Below are positions 1 to 12,277 of a stretch of DNA of 64,000 nt, piece after piece. The position numbers and the translations under genes are program-made. Below the pieces are notes generated by a model. The model saw only the letters and a program-made list of their open reading frames with translations, was not told the DNA's origin and did not search any database. The DNA comes from Diprion similis (taxonomy: Eukaryota > Arthropoda > Insecta > Hymenoptera > Diprionidae): contig NC_060117.1 of NCBI RefSeq assembly GCF_021155765.1, positions 4,926,001 to 4,990,000 of the forward strand. Reading direction: 5' to 3'. How positions within the stretch are numbered: the stretch's first letter is position 1; each line of letters begins with the position of its first letter.

Positions 1-963
1 GGTTGTACTGTATTACATTCAGTCTCAAGCTGAATTACGTTTTGGGTTATAATTTTGTAATGAAACTTAATTAGCGGGAGTGAATATAGGACGTTGTGAT
101 ACGCAAAGTTTTTAATCGCTTTGTTATGAACCGCAATGTTATGAAACCCCAAAACACCCGTATCATCGGTCTTTTTTTTCCACTCCTTTGTGCCTCAACA
201 CAAAAACTTATTATCTTTAAATTGTATTTCTAATTCTACGAATAAAAACCGAAAATTGCTAATTCTCCCCATCTCTCTTTGTCTTACTCTCGCCCCTCTT
301 CCTCCCTTTTTTTCAGCCCTATTCCTTAAATATTAGCTATTCAAAAAAGCCATTTTTTGAGTAGTCGAACTCATAGTAAATCATTCGTATAAATTTCAGA
401 AGTTCAACTTCTGTCGTGCGTGATTACCAAACACAGGCAGGGGGGGGGGGATGAGGTCGCTTAGTGTTACAGAGCGTTACAGCGAGGAGGAAGATGGGGA
501 GTGGGAGGGTTAAAATCGCCCAAAAAGTGCGTTACGTGATTTATGGACGGCCCCAAGTTACAAACTTGTTCACTCTCAGCAACTGCAGTAGCCATTCGCT
601 ATGATAAACACGGCCTGTATTATCGACCGCTGTCGGTCGGTAAGTGCAGATCGGTTACTGACATGACTCTCCATCATCAATGATCATCAAGCAGGAACAC
701 GAAAGTGTCGCCCCTTTCGGACGTTGGCGTAATCTGAACCGAGGGGTCAGCATGAGGCTTATGAGGCAACATACCTTGCTCGCAACTTCTTCCTGAACTA
801 TGGAACTTGACGCATGCGTTGCATTCCATGCCGTACTTTGTCATTATAAATAAATATGGCGACAGTCTGTTGAATTGTAAAACGGTTGAATTGATGGTGA
901 TTTACCGAGGTTAATAAACGGGTGAAAAGCTCGTCGAGCAGTTGAACGATTAACAAGGTGACG
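1..963. other. 5' flank of the BOD1L-like gene
   Basis: No gene is visible here. It is AT-rich sequence with several homopolymer runs, including a run of ten G at about 441-450. The last few hundred bases probably hold the promoter and 5' untranslated region of the gene starting at 964, but I see no TATA box or initiator that I would defend. Confidence 0.4.
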
Positions 964-3900
964 ATGGAGGCGGTGGGTCTTGGCAGCACTCTTTTAGCCG
1001 GAGATCCGCGCTTGGTTGATCATATAGTTGGCGAAGTTAAATCTCAAGGAATTTTTGATCAGTTCCGGAAGGAATGCATCGCTGATGTTGACACGAAGGT
1101 TCGATTCTTTATTATTCTACGATAAAGTACATCCCCGGTAAAGCGCATTACCGTATTCACTGATTCTTGGTTAACCTAAACAATGAGTTTTATTACAGAT
1201 TCAGTTCATTGTATGTACATCAATCATCTACAATTTTAAATTCTTATCTTTCACTCAGTTTACTCATTCACATTCTCTGTTATTCGTAGTGTATTTGATA
1301 TCGTGTACAAAAACTTATTTCGATCACGGATAATAATTGTTTATTAACTTTTTTACAGCCAGCGTATCAAAACTTGCGTACCAGAGTCGAAAGTTCCGTC
1401 AACACATTTCTCTGCAAGCAAATATGGAAGCCGGATATGAACAAGAACCAATTGCGAGAGAATTTGCGAAAGCATATACACGATGCGGCTTACTTGGATG
1501 TCGGAGTAGAACGCATCGTCGATCAAGTTGTTAATCCAAAAGTTTATTCGGTCTTTATGCCGCAAATCGAAGACGTGGTTCATAAGTTTCTCGGAATTGA
1601 ACGACCCAAAGAACGTGAAAAAAATGGTACAAAAAGCCTCAAGGATTTACTACCGAAAGATTTGGATCCTGTTTCACCAGAGTCGGACAAGAACAGCTTG
1701 AAAGATGTCTCGTTGGAATCTGTGGATGCGAACTTGACCGCGACTGTTGGAAGCAACGAACATTCACCATTGAAAGATGCAAATAAAATTGAAATAAATA
1801 TTCAGAGTAATGAAAATAGCAACGATAAACCAGCGAACGATTGTAACTCGGCTAACAGACAATCCGAAAATTTAAACGATCAATTCGATTGTGCTAGAAA
1901 AAATTCTAACAAAAACCCTTTTGCTTCAAGTTTAAACATTTCTGGACGATCAGAGGAAAAACCTGAGGAGGAAGAAGAAGACAGTCCGATGTTTGAACCA
2001 ATAGATATAATGAATTTTAACGAGTCTAATGATTCGCATTTGTCGGGTATTTCAGAACTAACAAGCCATAGATCACGAAGCCCAGATTTTTCAAATGATT
2101 TTTCAAGGGATAACTTAGACTTTAGTAATCACGATTCTCAACTAAGTAAAGTTTCTTCAGATTCTCGATTGTCGATAGTCACTGATTTCGGTTTGTCCAA
2201 CCATGCAACAACGCCGATGCTGTCCGAAGCTATAAAGGAAGACAGTAACAAAGGGAAGTCGGTGGAATCTGTTCACATTAAAAGTAGCAAAGATAATTTC
2301 AAAGCAATTCGAGATATTGATTCAAACAAAGGTAATGCCAAGGATGGAAGAAATTCTTCGGAAAGTATTCAAAGTAAGGAAACGTCGCAGGAACTCCGAG
2401 ATTCCAAGGATTCAAAAAGTATTAAAGCATCGTTAGATTCCACCGATGCTGCAGTCAAGGACAAAAATGATTCCAAAGATAAATATAAAGATAGCGATGC
2501 TAAAAAGACAAAGTCTAGCAAAGAACAGGATGATATCAAGGAATCGAAATCTTACAAAGACCGCGACAAGGATCACAGAAAGAGACAGACTTCGCACAGC
2601 AGTTCTAAGAACGAAAAAACTGACAAATATTCGAAAGAGAAGTACAGGGAAAAGTCAGAGAAAACACGCGACAGCTTTGAGAAACCCAAAGAGAATTTGG
2701 ATAAGTCCAAAGAGGCAGAGAGGCCCAAAGAAGAGAAAAAGGATTCAGAGAAAAGGGAAAGCGTTGGAAAGGATTTGAAAGATATGTATAAAGAAAAGAT
2801 TCGAGAATTAAGAGAGAAAAAAGAGTTGACTGAAAAGGAAAAACTGGCAAAAGATCCCAAAGATTCTAAATCGACTAAAGATTCTAGAGACAGAAAAGAC
2901 TCGTCAAGAGATCGACGAGATTCCAGAAGCTCTTCTGCCAAAAACTCTAGCCGTCACGAAGATAAAGCAAGTAAAAATGATGACAAGTCAGTCGTCAAAA
3001 CTGATAGCAAATCATCGAGCAAAGCTAACGAACTTAAAGACTCTAAAAGCGAAACAAAGGACAGAGGGAAACGTGACGATAAATGGCAGTCTAAAGACGG
3101 CAAAGAGAGCCGAAGTAAAAGTTACGGTAATGCAAAAAGTGATTCGACAGAAAAGAGCGACAAGTCTGAGGTAAAGAAAGAAGGTAAAAATGATATTCAA
3201 ACCAAAGATTCGGAGCGAAACGAGCGTTCCGATGCAAGGAGAGATTCAAAATCGGACACGAAAAAAGATTTCAAAACTGAATCTCAGAGTAAAGATTATG
3301 AAAAAAATGATCGATCGGAAGCAAAGAAAGACTCGAAGGTCGATTCCCAGAACAAAGAACGAAAGAGGAAAAGTGACAAGAAAACAAAAGCAAAAGACGA
3401 TCATTCCAGTTTGAGGAAAAATCCAAGTGAGCGACGTTCGACTGACCGAGACGGTTCAAATGGATCGAGTAGCAAAAATTCTCAAAAGAGTAGCTCAAGC
3501 TCTATTGCCAATTCGAGTAGAACAGGTTCTAGCAGCTTGACTAAAGAATCGGGCGGGACGAGCAACTCTAGCAGCGAAACATCCGATAGTGTGGATATTT
3601 CACCCACCGATGAAATCACGTCCGCAATAGAACCAATGGAAAAGAATAGGGAAAGTGTAAATAGAGTGAAACCTTTGACGATTAAAATAACAAACGAGAA
3701 TGAAACTAGCCAACCTGACTATTACATCGAATCCGATTTGATGCCTAAAAGAGTAGAATTAGGGCATGCCGAATTGAGTTTACCATTGAAAAAACGTCCG
3801 TTACAAACGGACGTCTCTGCTCCAAATCCGAATGACTTCAAAGTGAAGAAACCAAAGTTTGCAAAGAACTTTCAAGAAGCGAAAAAGCTGATGAAAATTA

Positions 3901-5556
3901 GAAAGAAAATGGAGAAACAGAGAATGAAAGAATACGAAGCGGCAAAAGAGAAATTTCAGATGGCTAGTCATTCTGATAAGCCTACAGCGTTGCCGCCAAC
4001 TGAGAAAGAGAAACAGTCTCCTGTGCTTCCGGATGACGAGAGAGTTCAAATTATAGAAGTCACCGACGACGACTACGAAGAACCTTATCCAGATCTTTCT
4101 ATGAAAGAAATAAATATCAGTCTTGAACGACAATCTATATCCAGTTTAGAAAATCCTCTGGTATTTAATCCTGAAGAAAATTTGACGAATGTTTTGGAAA
4201 AGCAATCCACCTTGTCGGAAATGGAGAAATCGATTAGACGTTCGTTGGAAGATATGATATCTGATAGGAAATTAGTAGAATTAAAACCGCAGGTGGAAAA
4301 TAGTAACGATTCAATGGCAGCCATGAAAAGTGTGCAAGATAATGCCGATGTGCCAAAACACAGTGAAACAGGACTTGAATCTGAAACTGTAGTAAACAAT
4401 TCGATGAATAAGAAGTCCAGTATTACAGAAGCTCCTTATGACAGGACAATTAACAACGCATTAGCAAATTATCTAGTGGAAAGTATATATACATCTGAAG
4501 CCAAAGCAAGGTTCTTGCAAAGTGTGGAATCCGAAAAAGGCCGAATAGAAGATTCAGTGAAATCGATAATACACGACGAACAAAAAGGCGATAGTGATCG
4601 TTTAGACGTGAAAGCATCTGAAAAACGAATGTCTTCAAATGTTTATAACAACCTGAACGTTAACACGACTGATAAAGTTCCATTGTCAACGGCGGATGAT
4701 GAACATAATTGTTTGTACTTTGAAGCCGACAATGAAAGAGCTGTGAAATTTTCAAAGTTTTTGCAATCAGTTGAGTTTGAGGCCCTAGAAGATAGCACAG
4801 ATCAACACAATTCTACGGAGTCTCTTGAAAAGATTTTAGAAAGTCTAGGAGGCCAAATCGTTTCGTCATTGCCTAAAACAATGGCGCCGCCCATGCCGAA
4901 GCGGAAACAATCGACGAGTCCTTTGATGGATATTATATTGAATAATACGAATAATAACAACAATCGTCAGACGATAAAAGAGTCGACGCCAGAGTCCGAG
5001 TCGAGTGCTTTTAAAAAACGAAAGCTGGGCCGTCCTAAGAAACAACAAAGAGCCGTCGCCAACATATGCGCAATCCAAAATTTACCCAATGGAGAGAACT
5101 TTGTTATGCCTTTGAGCCCAGAAAGCGACGTGTCGGCCACTAGTGAAAAGAATTTGCTTCATCTTCTGAAAGAGGACAAAAGGTAACGTACGATGTTTCA
5201 CAGAAAATTACTTTAGGGACTCTGTGTATTCCTTTCAAACTTGAAAACACATCTTTAATAATTGTCTTACATCAGTTTATCGAGCACAACGTTTTTGTGT
5301 TAACAGTAATGAATTAATCTCTTCAAAAATGATCATGAATATTAATGTTAAGTTGCCTAATTAATTTTTCCAATTATTCTCCATTACTCGTTATCCTTTG
5401 AAAATTAAATCATGGATAGATAATTGAAAAAAGCGTGATTTGGATAATTGCAGCCGGCAGAGAAGCAGTCAACGTTACTCAAGCGATGACCTTTATAAGC
5501 CGAGGCCTTTTTTCTCCAGCTCGTCCAGGCGAAGTAGAAGATCCAATCAGGCATAG
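964..5556 (+). CDS. BOD1/BOD1L-like protein with COMPASS-Shg1 domain
   Basis: Three coding exons, join(964..1098, 1359..5182, 5454..5556), give 1353 residues with all junctions GT-AG and in phase. Exon 1 supplies 45 residues, including LVDHIVGEVKSQGIFDQFRK and ADVDTK. Exon 2 continues PAYQNLR and DMNKNQLRENLRKH. Together these form the Shg1/BOD1 domain, roughly residues 15-112, as in vertebrate BOD1 and BOD1L1. BOD1 proteins restrain PP2A-B56 at kinetochores; the Shg1 family is a SET1/COMPASS subunit; BOD1L1 protects stalled replication forks. Residues about 350-735 are low complexity, full of KDS, DSK and KES repeats. A charged, probably coiled-coil stretch lies near 886-913, a short Asn run near 1241-1249, and an AT-hook-like GRPKKQQ near 1268. 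The last exon encodes an Arg/Ser-rich tail containing YSSDDLYKPRP. The ATG at 964 has A at -3 and G at +4 and is the only start that includes the conserved domain. The length and tail argue for BOD1L1 rather than short BOD1. Confidence 0.9.
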
Positions 5557-7127
5557 CATTCTTTTATAGCACTTAGTGTTAGATGTTAATGAAACGCAAG
5601 ACTCTAAAAAAAAGAGTACAAAATTAAACGTCAAAGCGTAAGCGAGGAGTGATTGCTTGATCAATCTGTGTCCTTCGCTTTCATTTCTAACAGTCACATC
5701 TTGTTTAAACTAGCAACTTTGTGCTATTTTTAAGATCATTTGTTTTACGCTTCAATTCTTTTCTGTACATTTACATTTTATAGATCACGTTTCATTCTAT
5801 CGATTTTCTTTCGATCCTAAAACACGATATATACTCTTTTCTATTTTCTATGAATGAGTACAGATGATAAGTGAAATTATCGTCGATATCATTCAATTAG
5901 TAAAATTACTTACCATCTGCCTGTCAACGTCATTTGAGTGACTTACCGTTAAAGCGATTCGAATCATTTCAAAAACGACTCACTTCAATCGGTCATTCAG
6001 TGTCTGGGCGTTTTAAATTCTCTAACGCATCCAAACTTTTAATATCAATAATTCATCTGTGGCAAAGTGAATATTTAATACTAGAAAACGTGGTCGATAT
6101 TCTTCTTTTCAAATCTATAATTTCTGCTTCATACAATCGAGTCGACAGTCCAATATTTATTCAGAATTCTATGAAAATTTTGTACGGCGTTCAAATTTGT
6201 CAAAGCACTGAAAATCTTCTCAATATCAAATATTTTTCCTTTTCAACCTCGATCATAGTGTAGCATAGCTCATGATTAGTCTCTCTCTCTGATTAAAGTC
6301 ACATTGTTTCTGAAATTTTAACTTTTTTTCCCCTTATTTTGTACATATTGACCACGAAAATAATACTAGCAAAAGTAGACTTTGAGAGAACCTTGAGGTA
6401 CTACTTCTGATCTCGTGTAACAATCGTTATCAGTTGATATTCAACTATCTGAAATAGGTTACATTGTCCTCAGAAATTATATTGATCTGAAGGTCATCTG
6501 ATTGTGTTCAATTTGTTCTCAGTCTCGATAGTTTGGAAAATTAAGTTTGCTGATAAAAAAAAAAAGAAAAAGAAAAAAAAGAAAAAAGAGCAATCGAACT
6601 TAATTTATTTTGAATTTTCTGCACAATGATGCGTCAAGCTTTGCCGATACTCTAGATATATTGTACATATATGATTCACGATTTAATATTAAAAATAATG
6701 CCAGATTAGACTGATGAGAAAATTTATTCATAATTTTATCATATAAAATACAAATCTAGCGATGCAATAACATTGAAATGGCTTCATTTTAATGAATATT
6801 CAAATGTAATTAAAATATATTTAAATCATTATTCTTGTTACTCAAAGTTCATAGCAATTAAGTATAATATTCTTTCAGAATTATTAAACACTAGTTAATC
6901 GTTTTCCATTAAAATTTCAAGTTTGATATTCCTTCACTAAAGGCCTTTTCATTGTAAATAACTATTGCATGTAAAACAACATTGTACATTGTATGCTTAA
7001 GCGTGTGTGCATGAATGTATACACTTATATGTACATATATTTATGTATATACATATAAATCATTGTTTTTACAGGCATGTTATATATATATATATATGTA
7101 CATGTATGTATGTGTGTGTATATATAC
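5557..7127. other. 3' flank of BOD1L-like gene
   Basis: No gene is seen. The first part is presumably 3' untranslated sequence. I found no clear canonical AATAAA close to the stop, only weaker variants. A purine-rich A/G run lies at about 6556-6588, and a TA/TG simple repeat at about 7015-7127 runs up to the foldback element. Confidence 0.4.
7081..7127. repeat. TA/TG microsatellite
   Basis: Alternating TA then TG dinucleotides lie directly against the left end of the foldback element at 7128. The second copy of that element also lies in TA-rich simple sequence, which suggests a preference for TA target sites. Confidence 0.7.
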
Positions 7128-7787
7128 TAGACTGTATCAAAAAAATTGATTTTTTTTTTTTTTTAATATACTGAAAATATTGTTCAGAATACCGAAAAAA
7201 GACGCCTGTTAAAATGGGAGATCTTAATTTTAATACTAAGAAGTGCTTCGTCGCGATTTTCTACTTTCCATAAGAATAACATGGCAAAAATGGTTCTTGC
7301 TCCTTGCCATTTTTATAACTAGATAACGACGCGTCCTACAAAAAATTCATAAACATGTTTTTGTAGGAAATTGAACGTTCTACAAAAAAGGTCTCTTGTC
7401 ATTTTACGATAAATCTATTCTTTCAAAAGTTATTTGCGGTCAAACATCAACAAAGGACCTCAAATGACTTTTGAAGGAGTAGATTTATCGTAAAATGACA
7501 AGAGACCTTTTTTGTAGAACGTTTCATTTCCTACAAAAACATGTTTATGAATTTTCTGTACGACGCGTCGTTATCTAGTTATAAAAATCGCAAGGAGCAA
7601 GAACCATTTTTGCCATGCTATTCTTACGGAAAGTAGAAAATCGCGATGAGGCACTTCTTAGTATTAAAATTAAGTGCTCCCATTTTAACAGGCACCTTTT
7701 TACGGTATCCTGAACAATATTTTTAGTATATTTAAAAAAAAAAAAAGAAAAAGAAAAAAAAAAAGTCAATTTTTTTGATACAGCCTA
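7128..7787. mobile_element. 660-bp foldback/MITE-like element, copy 1
   Basis: The whole segment is a near-perfect inverted repeat. The left end TAGACTGTATCAAAAAAATT is mirrored by a right end whose reverse complement starts TAGGCTGTATC. The arms are about 320 bp each, and both carry AACATGTTTTTGTAGGAAAT and AAAATGACAAGAGACC or their complements. They meet at a short loop near 7445-7455. It has no transposase-size ORF, so it is non-autonomous. The ends abut TA, which fits a TA target-site duplication as in Tc1/mariner-type elements, but the superfamily is an inference. A second copy in the same orientation is at 24547-25199. Confidence 0.85.
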
Positions 7788-10700
7788 ATATATACCTACA
7801 CATACATTTCCATGTGTTTTTACAAAGAAATCTAAAAGAAAAGGGCTGTTATTAGCAATGGTTCTTGAATACTTGAGAGTTTATAATTTATTGGAAAATT
7901 TCGTAGAAAAAAATGATAACAAAGAGCAAATCAATCTTTTCGTAATGTATTTTACAAATATTCGAATATTAGGCGTTATACGGATTACTTACTGCTGTTG
8001 TATAATTATTGCATTTTATATATAAATAGCTAATAATCGATCATCGCCATTTGCTCCCGATTTCCTACATCCGATTCATGACAATATGTAATGTAGTTGA
8101 TTCACGCTGATTTTCGTATTTTCTTGTGAAGTAGCTTTGGCAGATTTTTTCTGTTCAACTATCTACGTCACAGAGAATATTGCTCTGCAGTCAACCGCAA
8201 ATGATAATGCTCTGTTCCCATAATTGCATCAAAGAAATTATGTCATAAAGATGTAGTAGATATTTGATTACAGGTAATGATGAAAAAATGCCTCACAATT
8301 ATAAATCTAATTTGTAAATTAAAAAATTTTATTAGCTTTTGTCGGAAAGTATCAGAAGAAGCGAGACTTCCAAGCAGGAAGGAAAGGGAAAATCGAAAAA
8401 AATCTTACACGCAAAATTGGCCGACTGTAAATTTGAATTTGTGTGTATTTTTGAAAAACGATCAATTTTCATGTTGGTTTATCATCACAATTGTAGTAAA
8501 GTATCGAAAAAAAAAAACAACAATATTGATTTGCAATGCTGTTATTATATGTATATTTTAAATTCTAAACAATGATACTTTGGTGATATTAGTCGTTTGT
8601 CTTTTGGGAAATCAGCTTACAAAAAAATAGTATAAAATTAAATAATTATTGAAAACAAACACTATAAGTATAACAATGATTAACTCAACTCCTGAAGTCG
8701 GCTGACAACTACTACATTTTTAATGCTAACCTTTCGCCACCTCTGTCCAAGTAATCTTTAATTGAGTCACCATGATACGTTGGTTTTAGTAGCTTACGAA
8801 ATGCAGTTGATATAACACGTCTACTGCCGACCGTAGTAAAGGCATGAAACCTTACAGAACGAAGTGTACGATAACGATGAAATTGCCACTTCCTATTTGG
8901 ATATAGTTAACAACAACTGAGGTCGTTATGCTGCATTTTAGCGTGTAAACAACCACATATCGGGTCAGGCCGATAAACAGGATATTTAAAAAATTATACA
9001 TAATTCTACAAATATGGCGTAATCGTATATTTGTATAGTTAATATTATTTCATTCGAATGTAGTACACTGGAATATTCAACGAGAATGCGAACAATCTGC
9101 AGTAAGAACCGTCAGTTCGTCCCATTTCCGGTTTTCGATGTATCCCCGCAATCTGTGGTAATTCGGCGAAAGTGACGTCAATTAATCCACTAAGAAACTA
9201 TACGGTGCAATATACGGGACGTGGTTCCATGCATTAAAATTGTTTCATCATCCTTTAATCGACGTTTTGTATTGTACAGAAATAGGTCACAATTCTATTT
9301 TTACCGTACGTACAACGATTGTCAGACATTTTACACAATTATTCACAAATTTGACGGCATTGAAGTTAGTAACGTTGTCGAAACGAAATAGTGGGAAAAA
9401 AATTATTATTTTCTTGACTTTACAGTGATTTTTAAGGAACTAATTGTAAGATTTCGAAATATTAGTGTGTTTTGCTTTACAACGGTTTACTGAATTTCAG
9501 ACAATTCAAAAATCGCGAAATAACGGTTTTCCCTCAGCATGTTACTAACTTCAATACGATCAAATTTGAGCTACTTAAAAATATTTCACGTGGAAAATTT
9601 TCACTCTGATCGAGACTGCAGACTCTGGTCGAAATACGTATCTCCAAATACATAAATTGACAGGATTTTAAAAGTCGTGGTCGATAGTCGATCCTTCGAA
9701 GTGTATTCCTGCCTTTTGCGTCTTCATAGGTATATAATACCTATACCGAGAATTCGGGCCGAAGAAAGTTTCTCTACTAAGAGATACGTATAAAGCCTAT
9801 AGATTTCCATTGACATGTGTGAGGATTGAATAAAGCAGCTTGTTGCCGTACGAAATCTTATATAAGCATCGTACATAACATAACCACCAGTTTATTGAAA
9901 AATGTTTCCGTATTACAACTTCGTTTAGAATAATATTACAGGTATAGCTAGTCGCACTACGAAACGAAAACACTCGGTAATAAGGTGAGAAAAAAAAAAA
10001 TAAAGAATAAGAAATTTATTCTATAAGGATATAAAAATTTTGAGGATTCCTTAGTCGCATGTACGTTGATGACAGCAATCCCTGGAATGAATCGGACGAG
10101 GCAGCTTACACTGGATAATATATTACTCGGTGACCTTGGGCGATTGTCACGGAGGGGGGATTGAATGCATTTTACATAGTACACGCTACACGTGATCTGT
10201 GAATATAATATTAATATACGAATAAGCATCGCCCTACGCTGCATGAAAATTTGCTGCAGTGTATTACGATAAAGCACTTGACAGTACATAACAGGATTAC
10301 ATGCAGATATAAGCGTACAAATGTACAATTATATCTTGTATACGCCACTAATGACAAACGGAACAATGAGTTTGCATGATTTTGAATTTATCGGTTGAAT
10401 AGCGTTTTCGCCCGAGAATACCGTCGAGTATTTTTATTTAGTATGTACAGTACACAGTAGTACCCGGGTTATAAAGCGTGTCATTCCGATTCAAGATGCA
10501 TCGTCCTTCCTAGGCTTGTGTGTGCAAAAGGATCACGAATCGAGATAAACAGGCTGCGTAGAATTAAGGCTATTATGGAAAAGTCTTGCGCGGCAAATTT
10601 CACACACATGTGCTGCGGCACACATATTTCTTTGCGTATAGTGTATAGATATCTATAAATAGAACGTTGGCTCGTGCTTATACAATATTAGCGATCAACG

Positions 10701-12277
10701 AATGTTGCCGTTTTCCCTTTCTATGGGTACATCTGATGCGGTAGTAGATCAATATTCGCATTGTAAAGAGCGCTCGTATTTTAATGAGGATCGAACAGTC
10801 GGAAGAAAAATATTGATCTGTATTTTACGTCAGAACTATAACGCATACAAGCACGCTTTGGTTAGTTTAATTCAACGTGTGTTTTATTTTATGTTTGTGT
10901 GGAATCTGCAAGGATGTATTGCCCGGGCGGCTATCTTCCGTTCGAACTACAACCGTGTACGCACAACACCGTTCACAGAATAGAACGCGAGATTCCAAAG
11001 GTGCAATTTAGGATGATGCGGGTGAATTTAATCAAAACAATTACATCTCTGCAGGACAGTGAAAAAGACATTCGTCATCACGAATCTCAGCTTATGTGTA
11101 TATGTTATACATATATATACCTGTAGTTTATTTCGGTGATTGCAATTTTTAACCATTATAATTGTTATAATTCAGAACTGAACGGGCAAAGTAGCTTACA
11201 GAATTATATAGTTTGCAATTGAAATCTCGTAAAAATATGAGATCTCAAATCGATTTCGCTTTCATGGTAAGAAAGAAGAAGAAGAAAAAAAAAAAAAAAC
11301 AAACTATGCATTGAAGGAAAAAGATTCTTTTTATTGAATTAAATCTGTCGTTCTTGTGATTTGTGAAAGATAGTGCAATTAATTTTATCTCAAAATTTGA
11401 TGACAAGCTTTAACTAAGCTTCAATGTTTCGAGCGTGGGTGTTGAAATTTGATTATCTGTGTTCAAGAGATGTTGTTGAACGAAATTCGGCAAGGTTCAC
11501 TTCATTAACATATGTTTATTAATTCTCTTCGCCAAGCGATCGGATATAGCGGTACCGCAGCTGCGATACGCGGCTAACTTCATTCTACACGGTTTGCCAA
11601 CTTGTCCCTCGATCCCCGACACCGACCACGTGGTGTTCGTGGCTACGTAACGGCTATGCGAGCGTTTATGCTCTTGTCTTTCAGTGAACTCGGCGCATGC
11701 GCGTTTCACCTTGATATTCTAACCTAGCTAACATAGAACGAAGCTATTGTAACGCGGTTATCTTAATGAAATGCGAAAAGGTCATAGCATCCGAGTGTCC
11801 GAATATGTTTAATTCAATGTTAATTGACCGTTGCGATCCCAATCCGATCGCGTCATTTTTCAACTAGCATAAAAGACAGTGATTAAACCTTGCCGAGGTG
11901 GGGGACTCGGAAAGAGACTCGCTGATTCTCACGACCACTACTAACCGTCTCCTCATTTCTACACGACTAACGCGAGCGGCCGCATGGTGCATGTGCGGAG
12001 GAGGCCGAGCTCGCTTTAAAATCGAGCAAGTCGAAAGTGTCGGCAACGATACGGGAAGTTATGAGGCTATCAAACTCCTTGGATATTCACCAGTAAAACG
12101 TGATCGAGCGTAAGTGCAGTGACTGCAAATACCGAGTGATTTTTCTTCCTCTTCTGATTTTGCTGCTCCTGCTGCTGCTTGTACTGTTACCAAATCATCG
12201 AGGAGCCGATCAGCCAGGCGCGACTCGGGACCGACCGTTTCTCTTATTCAATCCTAACCATTCGGCGCCGGTGAAGA
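7788..12277. other. Spacer and 5' region of mitoferrin
   Basis: No gene is recognised; the ORFs here are short, do not resemble any family I know and are consistent with chance. The segment from about 11860 to 12277 is more GC- and CpG-rich than its surroundings and probably contains the mitoferrin promoter and 5' untranslated region. Confidence 0.4.

Noticed and set aside
2446-4399. Several 60-120 residue ORFs in other frames and on the minus strand of the BOD1L-like gene
   Set aside because: They are shadows of the compositionally biased coding exon; their products are low-complexity mirror translations.
10702-11126. Overlapping 93- and 75-residue ORFs in the spacer before mitoferrin
   Set aside because: There is no recognisable family, no splice support and no coding-like composition; consistent with chance open frames.
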